Origin: Streptomyces cellulosae
GTDB lineage: Bacteria; Actinomycetota; Actinomycetes; Streptomycetales; Streptomycetaceae
NCBI RefSeq assembly: GCF_000721105.1
Contig: NZ_JOEV01000009.1
Span: 1-64,000 of the forward strand
Length of the DNA stretch: 64,000 nt
Direction: 5' to 3'
Of this stretch, positions 10,101-20,631 are shown piece after piece. The position numbers and the translations under genes were made by a program. Numbering within the stretch: the stretch's first letter is position 1; the number at the start of each line of letters is the position of its first letter. Below the pieces are notes generated by a model, which had not been told where the DNA came from, searched no databases, and saw nothing but the letters and a program-made list of their open reading frames with translations.

Positions 10101-10267
10101 CCTCCGTTGCCCTGCTGGAGGGCGTCAGTCAGCTTGCGTACAACGGGCGCCTCGATCGTCGAGGACGCCGAACGGACGAATTCACCGAGTTCCTGGAGCT
10201 TGGCCATGACGACCTTGCTCTCCACTCCGAACTCCTTGGCGAGTTCGTATACCCGGACCTTAGCCAC
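7118..10267 (-). CDS. infB: Translation initiation factor IF-2
   Basis: This GTPase places fMet-tRNA on the 30S subunit and promotes subunit joining. It has 1049 residues. The first 50 ([20 protein letters not shown]) are the IF2 N-terminal domain, followed by about 370 residues of Pro/Gly/Arg-rich linker, a second IF2_N-type domain ([20 protein letters not shown]), and then the G domain with GHVDHGKT (551-558, K557), DTPGHEAF and NKID. Domains II-IV complete the protein. The start is GTG at 10267 with AAGGAG four bases upstream. The extra length compared with E. coli IF-2 comes entirely from the linker. Confidence 0.97.
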   Translation of the reverse strand: MAKVRVYELAKEFGVESKVVMAKLQELGEFVRSASSTIEAPVVRKLTDALQQGNGGGKSAPARKAAPARPGAPSPAQGARPAAPRPPAPKPAAAETPAAPAAPAAPGPRPTPGPKPAPRPAPASPAPTTPEFTAPPAAPAAPAASSGSGTGTGSGPRPGAPRPAGQAPRPGARPGGPGQGGQGRSDRSDRGGERPGAPRQGGQSPRPGARPAGPRPGNNPFTSGGSTGMARPQAPRPGGAPRPGGPGGPGAPGGAPRPQGQGGGPRPQGASGGPRPQSPGGARPTPGGMPRPQGGGPRPGGGPGGARPNPGMMPQRPAAGPRPGGGGPGGRGPGGGGRPGGGGGGRPGGGGFAGRPAGPGGGGGFAGRPGGPGGGGGGFAGRPGGPGGGGGGRPGFGGRPGGPGGRGGTQGAFGRPGGPARRGRKSKRQRRQEYEAMQAPSVGGVMLPRGNGQSVRLSRGASLTDFAEKIGANPASLVGVMMNLGEMVTATQSVSDETLKLLADEMNFVLEIVSPEEEDRELLESFDIEFGEDEGGEEFLVARPPVVTVMGHVDHGKTRLLDTIRKTNVVAGEAGGITQHIGAYQVTTQVNDEERKITFIDTPGHEAFTAMRARGAKSTDIAILVVAANDGVMPQTIEALNHAKAADVPIVVAVNKIDVEGADPTKVRGQLTEYGLVAEEYGGDTMFVDISAKQGLNIEALLEAVVLTADASLDLRANPEQDAQGIAIESRLDRGRGAVATVLVQRGTLRVGDTMVVGDAYGRVRAMLDDKGDNLEEAGPSTPVLVLGLTNVPGAGDNFLVVDEDRTARQIAEKRAARERNANFARRGVRFSLENLDEALKAGLVQELNLIIKGDASGSVEALESSLLQLDVGEEVDIRVLHRGVGAVTESDIDLAMGSDAIVIGFNVRAAGRAQQMAEREGVDVRYYSVIYQAIEEIEAALKGMLKPEYEEVELGTAEIREVFKSSKLGNIAGVLVRSGEVKRNTKARLIRDGKVVAESLTISGLRRFKDDVTEIREGFEGGINLGNFNDIKVDDVIATYEMREKPRA
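9030..9330. repeat. Gly/Arg/Pro repeat block in the IF-2 linker
   Basis: On the minus strand this segment encodes about 100 residues of repeated [17 protein letters not shown] units, RGG-like and in frame, between the two IF2_N modules. The DNA is an imperfect direct repeat of about 36-60 bp in the stretch 9110-9210. This would be a flexible, positively charged tether. Confidence 0.7.
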
Positions 10268-10443
10268 TTCGCTCCTTTTAGGTCCGGGTTGCGTCCGGAC
10301 CGTCGCTACTTCATGGGCGTACTCATCGCGTGCTCATCGAGTGCTCATCGCAATCTCGACCTACTTCCAACTCGCGGGGTACCAGGGCCGCACGGGGATC
10401 CGTACGACACTCCTTGCGGTGTCGCCTGCACAGCGAGAGCTGC

Positions 10444-10725
10444 TCAGCAACCTTCTGTCTGCTCGACGTACCGGCGCAACGCCATTACGTCGAGCGGGCC
10501 CGGGACGCGCAGCGCCCTCGGGAACGCCCGGCGGCGTACCGCCTGGTCGAGACAGACCGAGACGGGGTGTACGTACGCACCCCGGCCGGGCAGCGTACCG
10601 CGTGGATCGGGGACGCATGCGTCCTTGATCGCCACGGTCCGCAGCAGTTCGGTCCTGGCCGCTCGCTCCCGGCACCCCACACAGGTGCGTTCAGGGCATA
10701 CTCCGGTGCGCGTCCGGCCAGACAC
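10444..10725 (-). CDS. YlxR (DUF448) family nucleic-acid-binding protein
   Basis: A 93-residue protein lying between nusA and infB, as in most Gram-positive genomes. The N-terminal CPERTCVGCRERA matches the YlxR signature P.R.C..C, and the family fold is a small RNA- or DNA-binding domain. YlxR members have been described as nucleoid-associated or RNase P-modulating proteins; which applies here is unknown. The start is GTG at 10725 with GGGGAGGT about 11 bases upstream. Confidence 0.85.
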   Translation of the reverse strand: MSGRTRTGVCPERTCVGCRERAARTELLRTVAIKDACVPDPRGTLPGRGAYVHPVSVCLDQAVRRRAFPRALRVPGPLDVMALRRYVEQTEGC

Positions 10726-10840
10726 TCTTAAGTCTACCTCCCCGTAACGACCTCACCCCTTTGGGGCAGGAATCGAACGGTTGTTGTCGTGATCTCAGCG
10801 GCCTGCGGCTTGGATCTATTCCCCCAGCCGCCTGCCCGCC

Positions 10841-11827
10841 CTACTCGCCGGGCTGTTCGGTGTCCGGACGGATGTCGATCCGCCAGCCGGTCAGCCGGGC
10901 CGCGAGGCGGGCGTTCTGGCCTTCCTTGCCGATGGCCAGTGACAACTGGTAGTCGGGGACGGTCACCCGCGCGGAGCGGGCGGCCATGTCGACGACCTCG
11001 ACCTTGGACACCCGGGCGGGTGACAGCGCGTTCGCCACCATCTCGGCCGGGTCGTCCGACCAGTCGACGATGTCGATCTTCTCACCGTTCAGCTCGCCCA
11101 TGACATTGCGCACCCGCCCGCCCATCGGACCGATGCAGGCACCCTTGGCGTTCAGCCCGGAACGGGTGGACCGGACGGCGATCTTCGTACGGTGACCGGC
11201 CTCACGGGCGATGGCGGAGATCTCGACGGACCCGTCGGCGATCTCCGGCACCTCCAGCGCGAAGAGTTTCTTCACCAGATTCGGATGGGTACGGGACAGG
11301 GTCACGGACGGACCGCGCACCCCCTTGGCCACCCGGACGACGTACGACCGAAGCCGCATGCCGTGCTGGTACGTCTCACCGGGGACCTGCTCCTGCACCG
11401 GCAGGATGGCCTCCAGCTTGCCGATGTCCACGAGCACGTTCTTCGGGTCGCGGCCCTGCTGGACCACGCCGGTGACGATGTCGCCCTCACGGCCGGCGTA
11501 CTCACCGAGCGTCGCGTCGTCCTCGGCGTCGCGCAGCCGCTGCAGGATGACCTGCTTGGCGGTCGTGGCGGCGATACGGCCGAAGCCGGACGGGGTGTCG
11601 TCGAACTCGCGGGCCTCCTGGCCCTCCTCGAGGTCGTCGGGGTCCTCCTTCGCCCACACGGTCACATGCCCGGTCTCCCGGTTGAGCTCCACGCGCGCGT
11701 GTCGGCGGCTTCCCTCGGTGCGGTGGTAGGCGATGAGGAGGGCCGACTCGATCGCCTCGACCAGCAGGTCGAAGGAGATCTCCTTCTCCCGCACCAAGCC
11801 CCTCAGGGCACTCATGTCGATGTCCAC
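10841..11827 (-). CDS. nusA: Transcription termination/antitermination factor NusA
   Basis: NusA binds RNA polymerase and nascent RNA to modulate pausing and termination. The 328-residue product has the N-terminal polymerase-binding domain ([24 protein letters not shown]), an S1 domain, and two KH domains ending at [16 protein letters not shown]. It lacks the C-terminal acidic repeats of E. coli NusA, which is normal for actinobacteria. The start is GTG at 11827 with GGAGG about seven bases upstream. It follows rimP after two bases. Confidence 0.96.
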   Translation of the reverse strand: MDIDMSALRGLVREKEISFDLLVEAIESALLIAYHRTEGSRRHARVELNRETGHVTVWAKEDPDDLEEGQEAREFDDTPSGFGRIAATTAKQVILQRLRDAEDDATLGEYAGREGDIVTGVVQQGRDPKNVLVDIGKLEAILPVQEQVPGETYQHGMRLRSYVVRVAKGVRGPSVTLSRTHPNLVKKLFALEVPEIADGSVEISAIAREAGHRTKIAVRSTRSGLNAKGACIGPMGGRVRNVMGELNGEKIDIVDWSDDPAEMVANALSPARVSKVEVVDMAARSARVTVPDYQLSLAIGKEGQNARLAARLTGWRIDIRPDTEQPGE

Positions 11828-11829
11828 GG

Positions 11830-12375
11830 CTACGCCTCCTCCTCTTCCATCATGTCGTTCGCGTCCTGCTCGTCGCGCTCGTCGTGCTTGTCGTGCTTGT
11901 CCTTGCGGTTGAACTCGACCTGCACACGTGCCTTGTCGATGTCCGCGAAGGCGATTCTGCGGGTGGTGGCCTTGCGGCCCTTCACACCGGGGATCTCCAC
12001 GTCCAGGCCCTCGTCGTCGACCTGGAGGATCCGGGCGACCAGTTCGTCGCCCTCGTGCAGCTGGAACTTCACCAGCCGGTCGACAGCGCGCACATAGTGC
12101 CGGTGCTCCTTGAGGAGGCGCTCAGCGCCTGGGGTTCCGACCTCCAGGGTGTACTCGCCCGGCCCCATCGCGTCCGTCTCGTCGAGCTTCGCCGAGAGCG
12201 CGCGGCTCACATCGGCGATCTGGTCCAGATCCGCACCGGTGTCCGAGTCGACGACGACGCGCAGCACCCGCTTGCGTCCGACGGAGTCCACCGCGATCTC
12301 CTCGAGATCGAGGCCCTGGGAGCCGACGAGCGGTTCCAGAAGTTCTCGCAGCCTCTCGCTCTGGGTGGTGCTCAT
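11830..12375 (-). CDS. rimP: Ribosome maturation factor RimP
   Basis: RimP binds the 30S subunit and assists early assembly of its head. The 181-residue protein has the two-domain RimP layout, with [25 protein letters not shown] in the first domain and [18 protein letters not shown] near the junction. The C-terminus carries an extra His/Asp/Lys/Glu-rich tail with repeated KHD and DE motifs. It is the first gene of the leftward rimP-nusA-ylxR-infB operon, with GAGGAG nine bases before the ATG. Confidence 0.95.
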   Translation of the reverse strand: MSTTQSERLRELLEPLVGSQGLDLEEIAVDSVGRKRVLRVVVDSDTGADLDQIADVSRALSAKLDETDAMGPGEYTLEVGTPGAERLLKEHRHYVRAVDRLVKFQLHEGDELVARILQVDDEGLDVEIPGVKGRKATTRRIAFADIDKARVQVEFNRKDKHDKHDERDEQDANDMMEEEEA

Positions 12376-12601
12376 CCGGGTGACTCCTCGGCCGCGTGTG
12401 CTGTTGTGGGTTGGTCGCGTGTCTGGTCAAAGGGTATCCGGTCGCGGGGGGTGTTGCGGTCCACCGGGCGGCCGGCGGGGACCGTCGCGGGCTCGCCCGG
12501 TGCCGGTGAGTGGCGGCGGCCGGACGCGCGGGTACCGTGATCACCGCGGGGCCGGACCTGCCCGCCCGTATGTTCGTACGAGCCTCCCGAGGACGTCTGC
12601 C
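12376..12601. promoter_or_regulatory. Divergent intergenic region, rimP / lipoprotein
   Basis: This 226-bp gap separates the leftward rimP operon from the rightward lipoprotein gene, so promoters for both should lie here. I could not pick out a convincing -35/-10 pair for either direction by eye. Confidence 0.4.
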
Positions 12602-13138
12602 GTGCCGTACCCCCCACCGTCGCGCACCCCCTCGGGGCCGCGCAGAAGAGCGCTGCTCGTCTCGGCCGCCGGGGCCGCCCTGCTCGCGGGCTGCTCCTCC
12701 GGGACCGAGGAGTCCGAGGAGGAGGCGGGCGGCAGTCCGTCGGCGGCCGTGCGGGCACGCGCGCGTGCAGCCCGGGACAGCCGGGGCCTGACCGAGCGGT
12801 ACGACCTCGTCCTCGCCGCCCACCCCGCGCTGGCCGACCGGCTGGGGCCGCTGCGCGCGGAGGTCGCCCGGCACACGGAGGCCTTCGGCGGCACCCCGAC
12901 CGCCTCTCCCGAGCCGTCCGGGACCTCACCCGCTCCTTCGTCCTCCCTTTCACCGTCGGCCGCGCCACCGGGGAACGAGAAGGACGCCCTCGCCGGGCTC
13001 GCCGCCGCCGAACGGGCCCTCGCGGACCGGCGGGCGAAGGCGCTGCTGGACGTACCGGGCGAACTGGCACGGCTGCTGGCCTCGGTGGCGGCGGCCGGCG
13101 CGGCGCACGCGTATCTGCTGACGGAGGGTGCGAAGTGA
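12602..13138 (+). CDS. Lipoprotein with a ferritin-like helical domain
   Basis: A product of 178 residues whose N-terminus holds basic residues (RRRALLVSAAGAALLAGC), a hydrophobic stretch and the lipobox LLAGC at C31, so it should be exported and lipid-anchored. The mature part is Ala/Arg/Glu-rich helix with a Ser/Pro-rich linker near residues 100-120, and resembles the ferritin-like DUF4439 fold of its neighbour. The start chosen is GTG 12602, with GAGG upstream. The stop overlaps the next start as GTGA, so the two proteins are coupled and may work together. No function is known. Confidence 0.75.
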   Translation: MPYPPPSRTPSGPRRRALLVSAAGAALLAGCSSGTEESEEEAGGSPSAAVRARARAARDSRGLTERYDLVLAAHPALADRLGPLRAEVARHTEAFGGTPTASPEPSGTSPAPSSSLSPSAAPPGNEKDALAGLAAAERALADRRAKALLDVPGELARLLASVAAAGAAHAYLLTEGAK

Positions 13139-13596
13139 GGGACCGCGAGCTGACCGCCCTTCAGGCGGCGCTGGCCGCCGAGCACGCGGCGGTCTACGGC
13201 TACGGCGTCGTCGGCGGACGGATCCGCCCGGACCGCCGCGCGGAGGCGACAGCGGCGTACGACGCCCATCGCGCCCGGCGGGACGCGCTGGTCCGTGAGG
13301 TGCGGGATCTGGGCGGGACACCGGTGGCCGCGGCGCCGGCGTACGCGCTGCCCTTCCCGGTGCCGGACTCGGCCGCGGCGGTGCGGCTGGCCGCCGAGCT
13401 GGAGGACCGGGTGGCCGGGGTGTACTCGGATCTGGTGCGGTCGGCCGAGGGCGAGTTGCGGGGCACGGCGACCGGGGCGCTGCGTGAGGCGGCGGTGCGG
13501 GCGGTGCGCTGGCGCGGCGAGAGCGTAGCCTTCCCTGGGCTCGCCGAGCGGGACCGGGCCGCTTCGGCGCCGGCGTCGGGGACGCCCACCGCATAG
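13135..13596 (+). CDS. DUF4439 ferritin-like protein
   Basis: A 153-residue all-helical protein with no signal peptide. The first helix (LQAALAAEHAAVYGYGVVG) and the later HRARRDALV and AAELEDRVAGVYSDLV segments match the DUF4439 ferritin-like family. The conserved Glu/His positions could bind metal, but the full set of di-iron ligands cannot be confirmed by eye. It is translationally coupled to the preceding lipoprotein gene by a four-base overlap. Confidence 0.8.
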   Translation: MRDRELTALQAALAAEHAAVYGYGVVGGRIRPDRRAEATAAYDAHRARRDALVREVRDLGGTPVAAAPAYALPFPVPDSAAAVRLAAELEDRVAGVYSDLVRSAEGELRGTATGALREAAVRAVRWRGESVAFPGLAERDRAASAPASGTPTA

Positions 13597-13653
13597 GACG
13601 TACGGCTGCATGGCTGTACGGCTGAACACGGACGGAAGGGAAACGGCTCGGGT

Positions 13654-14550
13654 ATGGCTTTCGAACCGCCGCCGCGTCTGGTGAGAGCTCTCGGAGAGAC
13701 GGCACCGGACGCCGACGGCTGGCTGGAGAAGCTGCCCGAGGCGGCCCTGCGGGCCGTCGCGCTGCACGAGTTGACCGTCGAGCGGGTGCAGGTGCCCGGC
13801 GGGCGCAGCAGCCTGGTCGTGCTGGTGCGGCGGCCGGACGGGACGCCCGCGGTGCTCAAGCTGGCCCCGCTCCGGGCGCGCCCGGAGAGCGAGCGGGCCG
13901 CGCTAGTCCGCTGGGCCGGTCTGGGTGCCGTACAGCTGCTCGAACCCCCGACGACCGAGGGGGTGCTGCTGCTGGAGCGACTGCACCCGGATGTCTCGGT
14001 GAGGTCCCTGCCGGAGGCCAAGGCGCTGCTGGAGGCGGCGGGAACGCTGCGGCGGCTGTGGGTGGAACCCGGGGGCCATCCCTTCGAGACGGTGGCCGAG
14101 CGGACCGGGCGGCAGGCCGAGGCGATGCGGGCACGTGCCGCCACCGACGCCGAGGTGGCGCCCCTGGTGGACGCGGCGCTCGCCACCCGCGGGGAGCTGT
14201 TGGCCGCGCCGCCCGAACACCGCCTGCTGCACGGGACGTTCCGGCAGAGCAAGGTGCTCGCCGGGGAGCGGATGCCGTGGCTGGCCGTGGGACCCGACCC
14301 GGTGGTCGGCGAGTGCGCCTTCGATCTGTCGCGGCTGGTGCGGGACCGGGTGGAGGACCTGATCGCCTCGCCGTCGGGGGCGGCGACCACCCGACGGCGG
14401 ATCAAGCGGCTGGCGGAGTCCCTGGACGTGGACCAGGAACGGCTGCGGGGCTGGACGCTGTTCCGGGCGGTGGAGTCGGGCGTGCGGGCGCGCCGGGTCG
14501 GGCGCCCGCGGGACGCCGAACTGCTGCTGGAGTTCGCGGGCTGGCTCTGA
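13654..14550 (+). CDS. Aminoglycoside-phosphotransferase-fold protein, probable pseudokinase
   Basis: This 298-residue protein follows the aminoglycoside/hydroxyurea phosphotransferase (APH(6)/HUR) layout: a nucleotide-binding lobe with VLKLAPLRARPESERAALVRW, then ERLHPDVSV, then the catalytic-loop region LLHGTFRQSKVL and the segment GPDPVVGECAFDLSRLV. In active members the loop reads HGDLHxxN; here the catalytic Asp is T195 and the metal-binding Asn is K200. The residual DP-VVGExAFDL motif is kept. It is therefore likely not a working kinase. It lies alone between the ferritin-like pair and the convergent proS. Confidence 0.75.
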   Translation: MAFEPPPRLVRALGETAPDADGWLEKLPEAALRAVALHELTVERVQVPGGRSSLVVLVRRPDGTPAVLKLAPLRARPESERAALVRWAGLGAVQLLEPPTTEGVLLLERLHPDVSVRSLPEAKALLEAAGTLRRLWVEPGGHPFETVAERTGRQAEAMRARAATDAEVAPLVDAALATRGELLAAPPEHRLLHGTFRQSKVLAGERMPWLAVGPDPVVGECAFDLSRLVRDRVEDLIASPSGAATTRRRIKRLAESLDVDQERLRGWTLFRAVESGVRARRVGRPRDAELLLEFAGWL

Positions 14551-14567
14551 CTCCCCGCCGGGGGCGG

Positions 14568-16271
14568 TCAGGCGGTCAGGCGGGCGATCGCCTCCTCGAC
14601 CGTCAGCTCCTCGCGCTCACCGGTGCGGCGGTCCTTCAGCTCCAGCACGCCCTCGGCGGCACGTCGGCCGGCCACCAGGATCTGCGGTACGCCGATCAGT
14701 TCCGAGTCCGTGAACTTCACGCCCGGGGAGACTCCGGCCCGGTCGTCCACCAGGACGCGGACACCGGCCGCCGCCAGCTTGCCGGAGACGTCGAGGGCCA
14801 GCTCGGTCTGCAGGGCCTTGCCCGCGGCGACGACGTGCACGTCGGCCGGGGCGACCTCCTTGGGCCAGCACAGGCCCTTGTCGTCGGCGGTCTGCTCGGC
14901 GAGGGCCGCGACCGCGCGGGAGACGCCGATGCCGTAGGAGCCCATGGTCACGCGGACCGGCTTGCCCTGCTGGCCGAGGACGTCGAGCTTGAGGGCGTCG
15001 GCGTACTTGCGGCCCAGCTGGAAGATGTGGCCGATCTCGATGGCCCGGTCCAGCTTGAGGCCGGTGCCGCACTTGGGGCAGGGGTCGCCTTCCTGGACGA
15101 CCACGACGTCGACGTACGCGTCGACCTCGAAGTCCCGGCCCGCGACGACGTTCTTCGCGTGCGTGTGCTCCTTGTTGGCTCCGGTGATCCAGGCCGTGCC
15201 GGGGGCCACGCGCGGGTCGGCGATGTACGTCACCTTGTCGCCCAGGCCCTGCGGGCCCACGTACCCACGGACCAGGTCGGGGCGGCCCACGAAGTCCTCG
15301 GCGGTGACCAACTCGACGGCGGCGGGGGCGAAGTGGGCCTCGACCTTGTCCAGGTCGACCTCGCGGTCGCCGGGCACGCCGACGGCGACGATCTCGCCGT
15401 CGACCTTCACGAGGAGGTTCTTCAGGGTGGCGGAGGCCGGGACGCCGAGGGAGGCGGCGAGGGTCTCGATGGTGGGGGTGTCGGGGGTCGGGATCTCCTC
15501 GGCGGCGGGCACGCCGGCGGCGTCCACCGGCTTCAACTCGTACGTGGTCGCCTCGGTGTTGGCCGCGAAGTCGCAGTTCGGGCAGTCGGCGAAGGTGTCC
15601 TCGCCGGCCTCGGCCGGGGCGAGGAACTCCTCCGACTTGGAGCCGCCCATGGCGCCCGCCGTGGCGGCGCAGATGCGGTAGTCGAGGCCGAGACGCGCGA
15701 AGATCTTCTGGTAGGCCTCGCGGTGCAGGGCGTACGAGCGGGCGAGGCCCTCGTCCTCCAGGTCGAAGGAGTAGGAGTCCTTCATCAGGAACTCCCGGCC
15801 GCGCAGGATGCCGGCGCGCGGGCGGGCCTCGTCACGGTACTTGTGCTGGATCTGGTAGAGGATCACCGGCAGGTCCTTGTAGGAGGACGCCTGGTCCTTC
15901 ACCAGCAGGGTGAAGATCTCCTCGTGGGTCGGGCCGAGGAGGTAGTCGCCGCCCTTGCGGTCCTGGAGGCGGAACAGTTCGGGGCCGTACTCGTCCCAGC
16001 GGCCGGTGGCGTCGTAGGGCTCACGCGGCAGCAGCGCGGGGAGCAGCACCTCCTGGGCGCCGATCGCGTCCATCTCCTCGCGGACGATCCGCTCGATGTT
16101 GCCGAGGACCTTCTTGCCGAGCGGCAGCCAGCTCCACAGGCCCGCGGCGGTCCGGCGGACGTAGCCGGCCCGGACGAGCAGTTTGTGGCTGAGGACCTCG
16201 GCGTCCGCCGGGTCGTCGCGCAGCGTCTTCGCCATCAACTGGGACATGCGCTGGACCGGTGCGTTCGCCAT
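14568..16271 (-). CDS. proS: Prolyl-tRNA synthetase (bacterial type, with editing domain)
   Basis: This class II synthetase charges tRNA-Pro and hydrolyses mischarged alanyl-tRNA. It has 567 residues. Motif 2 lies in [24 protein letters not shown] and motif 3 in [19 protein letters not shown]. Between them, residues about 220-400 form the inserted YbaK-like editing domain that marks the bacterial form. A C-terminal anticodon-binding domain completes the protein. The start ATG has GGAG about 11 bases upstream. Confidence 0.97.
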   Translation of the reverse strand: MANAPVQRMSQLMAKTLRDDPADAEVLSHKLLVRAGYVRRTAAGLWSWLPLGKKVLGNIERIVREEMDAIGAQEVLLPALLPREPYDATGRWDEYGPELFRLQDRKGGDYLLGPTHEEIFTLLVKDQASSYKDLPVILYQIQHKYRDEARPRAGILRGREFLMKDSYSFDLEDEGLARSYALHREAYQKIFARLGLDYRICAATAGAMGGSKSEEFLAPAEAGEDTFADCPNCDFAANTEATTYELKPVDAAGVPAAEEIPTPDTPTIETLAASLGVPASATLKNLLVKVDGEIVAVGVPGDREVDLDKVEAHFAPAAVELVTAEDFVGRPDLVRGYVGPQGLGDKVTYIADPRVAPGTAWITGANKEHTHAKNVVAGRDFEVDAYVDVVVVQEGDPCPKCGTGLKLDRAIEIGHIFQLGRKYADALKLDVLGQQGKPVRVTMGSYGIGVSRAVAALAEQTADDKGLCWPKEVAPADVHVVAAGKALQTELALDVSGKLAAAGVRVLVDDRAGVSPGVKFTDSELIGVPQILVAGRRAAEGVLELKDRRTGEREELTVEEAIARLTA

Positions 16272-16378
16272 GGTTCTCGTACTCCTGCTACTGGGGGTCC
16301 CCCCGCTCGAGCGCAGCCGAGAGTGGGGGAGGGTGATGGCAGGAGGTTAACCGGGGGGCCCATCCCGGCGGTAATCGG

Positions 16379-16909
16379 TTAACGGCGGCGGAGCGGGAGG
16401 GGAGCGCCCATCACGGCGTACGGCTTGGGGGCGCTGGGGAACAGGACCTGGCGGGCCAGGTCCTCGTAACCGAGGGAGCGGTACAGGCCGCGGGCGGGGC
16501 TGTCGGTGTCGATCGCGGAGAGGATCGAGCGGGGTTCGTCGGCGGTGTCCGTGATCGTGGTGATCAGGGACCGGCCGATGCCGCGGTTCTGGTGGCGCGG
16601 GTGGACGTGCAGCTCGGTGATGACGAAGGAGTCGTCGAGCCAGTCGTCCTGGCCGCGAGCCCTGAGGTACGGCTCGACGACGGTGGACCACCAGTGGGCG
16701 CGGTCGTTCGGCATGCCGTACACGAAGCCCACCAGGCGTCCGGCCTGGGTGGCGCCGAAGGCGCGGGCACCGGGGTAGGTCATGTGACGCAGGACGATCT
16801 GACGGCGTACGGCCACCTCGTCGGGGCCCAGGCCGAAAGCGATGGCTTGGACGGCTAGGGCCTCATCGACGTGGGCGGACAGGTCCAGGGGGTCGATGAC
16901 GAGGTCCAT
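16379..16909 (-). CDS. GNAT family N-acetyltransferase
   Basis: A 176-residue acetyltransferase. The acetyl-CoA pyrophosphate-binding motif A reads ITELHVHPRHQNRGIGRSLI, with QNRGIG as the Q/RxxGxG core, and the later SPARGLYRSLGYEDL is motif B. The substrate is unknown. The start at ATG 16909 gives the N-terminus MDLVIDPLDLSAHVDEAL; the ribosome site is weak. Confidence 0.88.
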   Translation of the reverse strand: MDLVIDPLDLSAHVDEALAVQAIAFGLGPDEVAVRRQIVLRHMTYPGARAFGATQAGRLVGFVYGMPNDRAHWWSTVVEPYLRARGQDDWLDDSFVITELHVHPRHQNRGIGRSLITTITDTADEPRSILSAIDTDSPARGLYRSLGYEDLARQVLFPSAPKPYAVMGAPLPLRRR

Positions 16910-16998
16910 GGCGGGGAGCCTACAGGGGGGTTTCGGTCCGCTGCCGAGTGCGGGTTGCACAGGGGGTCCGAAAGCTCCGAAGCAGGGAACGCGGTCCG

Positions 16999-17847
16999 TC
17001 AGAAGAGAATGCTCATGAACGCGCCGATCTCCTGGAACCCCACCCTCTGGTACGTCCTTCTCGCCGCGGTGTTGAAGTCGTTGACGTACAGACTCACCAC
17101 CGGGGCCACGTCCGCCAGGGCGTAGCGCAGGACCGCCGCCATGCCGGGCGCCGCCAGGCCCCTCCCCCGGTACTCCGGGGCCACCCAGACGCCCTGGATC
17201 TGGCAGGCGCGGTCCGTCGCGGCGCCGATCTCCGCCTTGAAGGCGACCTTGCCGTTCTCGTCGAGGCGGACGAAGGAGCGGCCGGCGCCGACGAGTTCGG
17301 CGACCCGGGCCTGGTAGAGGAGGCCGCCGTCGCCGGCCATCGGGGAGACGCCGACCTCCTCGGTGAACATCGCCACACACGCCGGCATGATCGTGTCCAT
17401 CTCGTCCTTGCGCGTGCGGCGGACGTGCGGATCCGGGGCGATGTCGGCCGGCATGCGGTCGGTGACCATGAGGGGCTGGCGGGCGCGGACCTCGCGGGCG
17501 GGACCCCAGCTGGGTTCCAGCAACCGCCAGAGCTGGGTGGTGGGTTCGGCGGGGCCGACGATGGAGGAGCAGCGGCGGCCGGCCCTTCTCGCCCGGTCGG
17601 CGAAGGCGCGGACGGCACGCGGGGTGGCGCAGATCGGGACCAGGTTGGCGCCCGCGTAGCACAGGGACGTCAGCATGCCGTCCTCGTACCAGCCCCACAT
17701 CTCGCCGCCGAGCCGCCACGGGTCGAGGCCGGCCACCTGGACCCGGGAGGTCACGAAGGCGTTCGCGACCGGCTCGCGGTCCAGGACGGCGAGCGCGGCG
17801 TCCAGGTCGCTCGGTTCGAGGACCCGGGAGGTCGTCTGGGTCAACAC
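16999..17847 (-). CDS. DUF4081 plus GNAT acetyltransferase
   Basis: A 282-residue protein with an N-terminal DUF4081-like domain (AALAVLDREPVANAFVTSRVQVAGLDPWRLGGEMWGWYE) and a C-terminal GNAT domain containing GVWVAPEYRGRGLAAPGMAAVLRYA as motif A. This pair is common in actinobacteria next to ispG; the acetyl acceptor is not known. GTG 17847 with GAGG eight bases upstream is the preferred start; the frame extends 13 codons further without a ribosome site. Confidence 0.88.
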   Translation of the reverse strand: MLTQTTSRVLEPSDLDAALAVLDREPVANAFVTSRVQVAGLDPWRLGGEMWGWYEDGMLTSLCYAGANLVPICATPRAVRAFADRARRAGRRCSSIVGPAEPTTQLWRLLEPSWGPAREVRARQPLMVTDRMPADIAPDPHVRRTRKDEMDTIMPACVAMFTEEVGVSPMAGDGGLLYQARVAELVGAGRSFVRLDENGKVAFKAEIGAATDRACQIQGVWVAPEYRGRGLAAPGMAAVLRYALADVAPVVSLYVNDFNTAARRTYQRVGFQEIGAFMSILF

Positions 17848-18078
17848 GGGCGGGGCCTCACACTGGGATTCTGCTGATCTCCGCACTGTACCTGCGGAAG
17901 CTGGGCAGCGTCGCCGGGTGTTCTGGTTGCCGCTCGCTCAGAAGTGGCCCGGGGATGCCGTGCCCCCTGGGGGCTGCCGCCCCCGGACCCCCGTCGGCGG
18001 CCCTGAAGGGGCCTCGTCCTCAGACGCCGGACGGGCTGAGATGCCTGGACCTGCGCTGCGGGGCCTCGGCAGACTTTC

Positions 18079-18134
18079 CTCGGCCCCTCGGCCCCTCGGC
18101 CCCTCGGCCCCTCGGCCCCTCGGCCCCTCGGCCC
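18079..18134. repeat. Seven perfect 8-bp tandem repeats downstream of ispG
   Basis: The unit CTCGGCCC occurs seven times without change. It lies in a 304-bp non-coding gap between the ispG remnant and the GNAT gene, just past the ispG stop. The rest of the gap, 17848-18078, shows no gene. Confidence 0.9.
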
Positions 18135-18151
18135 CCGGGTCCCCTGCCCTG

Positions 18152-19144
<993 letters not shown>

Positions 19145-19281
19145 CGGATCAAGGTCCAGGTCCCGTCAGCGGCGGGCTCCAGGCTTCGAGATTACGGCAC
19201 GTGCGACAGCGCGAGCACTCCCCCGCCTCGAACCACCCGGCGGGGGGACCTCCGTCGGCCGTCAAACCCCCTCAAGGGGAA

Positions 19282-19310
19282 GCGGCCCGGCATGGAGCAT
19301 GCCGGGCCGC
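19282..19310. terminator. Hairpin after the site-2 protease gene
   Basis: A perfect 13-bp stem (GCGGCCCGGCATG and complement) with a 3-base loop lies 17 bases past the stop at 19327. It probably ends the dxr / protease transcript, leaving ispG dependent on its own promoter. Confidence 0.7.
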
Positions 19311-19326
19311 CGGGAACGCCGTATGG

Positions 19327-20631
19327 CTAGGAGATTCTCACCGGGTTGACCACGTCGGCGATCAGCACCAGGATCGTGAAGCAGATGAAGATCCCCGCGA
19401 CGACGTAGGCGACCGGCATCAGCTTCGCCACGTCGAACGGGCCGGGGTCGGGCCGCTTGAGCACCCTCGCCAGGTTGCGGCGCAGCGCCTCCCACAGGGC
19501 GCCCGCGATGTGGCCGCCGTCGAGCGGCAGCAGAGGCAGCATGTTGAAGAGGAACAGGGAGAGGTTGAAGCCGGCCACCAGCATCAACGCCATCGCCAGC
19601 TGCTGGGTGGGCGGGATGTCCAGGGTGAAGATCTCGCCGCCGACGCGGGCCGCGCCGACCACGCCCATCGGGGAGTCGGGTTCGCGCGGGCCGTCGCCGA
19701 AGGCGGCGCTCCACAGGGCCGGGATCTTGCCGGGCAGGGCCGCGAGGGAGTCCACGGCGTCGCCGACGCGGTCGCCCATCCAGGTCACCGAGTCGCCGAA
19801 GTCCTGCTTCACGATGCCGGTGGCGGCGCTGAAGCCGAGGAAGCCGGCGTTGACGTACTGCCCCTGGACGTACTGTCCGCTGGAGTCCTTCTTGGCGACC
19901 TGATTGTCGGCGATCTTCGCGTGCAGGGTGAGCTGCTCGCCCTCGCGGTCGACGACGATCGGCACGTCCTTGCCGGGGTTGGCGCGGATCAGGTCGGACA
20001 GCCGGTTCCAGTCGTCCGTACTGACTCCGTCGAAGGAGACGATCTTGTCGCCCGCCTTCAGGCCGGCGGCCGCGGCCGGGGAGGCCGGGTCGGACTTCTT
20101 GCAGTCGTCGCGGTTCTCGCTCTGCGCGATGACGCACTGGGAGACGGAGCTGACGGTGGTGGTCTGCTGCGAGATGCCGAAGCCCATGAGGACGGTGAGG
20201 AACAGCGCCACCGCCAGGATCAGGTTCATGAACGGGCCCGCGAACATCACGATGACCCGCTTCCACGGCTTGCGCGTGTAGAAGAGGCGGTTCTCGTCAC
20301 CCGGCTGGAGCTCCTCGAAGGCGGCCGAGCGGGCGTCCTCGATCATGCCGCGCCAGGGCGAGGTGGAGCGGGCCTCCAGGCGGCCGTCCGGGCCGGGCGG
20401 GAACATGCCGATCATGCGGATGTAGCCGCCGAACGGGATGGCCTTGATGCCGTACTCGGTGTCGCCCTTCCTGCGGGAGAAGACCGTCGGGCCGAAGCCG
20501 ACCATGTACTGCGGCACGCGGATGCCGAAGAGCTTGGCGGTGGACAGGTGCCCCAGCTCGTGCCACGCGATCGACACCAGGAGGCCGACGGCGAAGAGCA
20601 CTATGCCGAGGATGAACATCAGGGTCGTCAT
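19327..20631 (-). CDS. Site-2 intramembrane metalloprotease (RseP/M50 family)
   Basis: This 434-residue membrane protease cleaves substrates within the bilayer, often anti-sigma factors. The first membrane segment carries the zinc motif HELGH ([20 protein letters not shown]), a PDZ domain follows ([24 protein letters not shown]), and the third zinc ligand lies in [18 protein letters not shown] last membrane helix ends the protein. The ATG at 20631 overlaps the dxr stop as ATGA. The dxr-protease-ispG order is conserved in actinobacteria. The substrate here is unknown. Confidence 0.92.
   Translation of the reverse strand: MTTLMFILGIVLFAVGLLVSIAWHELGHLSTAKLFGIRVPQYMVGFGPTVFSRRKGDTEYGIKAIPFGGYIRMIGMFPPGPDGRLEARSTSPWRGMIEDARSAAFEELQPGDENRLFYTRKPWKRVIVMFAGPFMNLILAVALFLTVLMGFGISQQTTTVSSVSQCVIAQSENRDDCKKSDPASPAAAAGLKAGDKIVSFDGVSTDDWNRLSDLIRANPGKDVPIVVDREGEQLTLHAKIADNQVAKKDSSGQYVQGQYVNAGFLGFSAATGIVKQDFGDSVTWMGDRVGDAVDSLAALPGKIPALWSAAFGDGPREPDSPMGVVGAARVGGEIFTLDIPPTQQLAMALMLVAGFNLSLFLFNMLPLLPLDGGHIAGALWEALRRNLARVLKRPDPGPFDVAKLMPVAYVVAGIFICFTILVLIADVVNPVRIS

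Noticed and set aside
6965..10747. 1260-codon open frame on the plus strand opposite infB
   Set aside because: It is a shadow of infB. The Thr/Ala/Gly repeats mirror the IF-2 linker and it crosses several intergenic gaps.
12110..12601. N-terminal extension of the lipoprotein frame across rimP
   Set aside because: It overlaps rimP on the other strand; the GTG at 12602 has a ribosome site and places a proper signal peptide at the N-terminus.
16909..17719. Long minus-strand frame upstream of the first GNAT gene, seemingly a fusion of two proteins
   Set aside because: The upstream part is a shadow of the DUF4081/GNAT gene in another frame; the GNAT domain itself begins at 16909.
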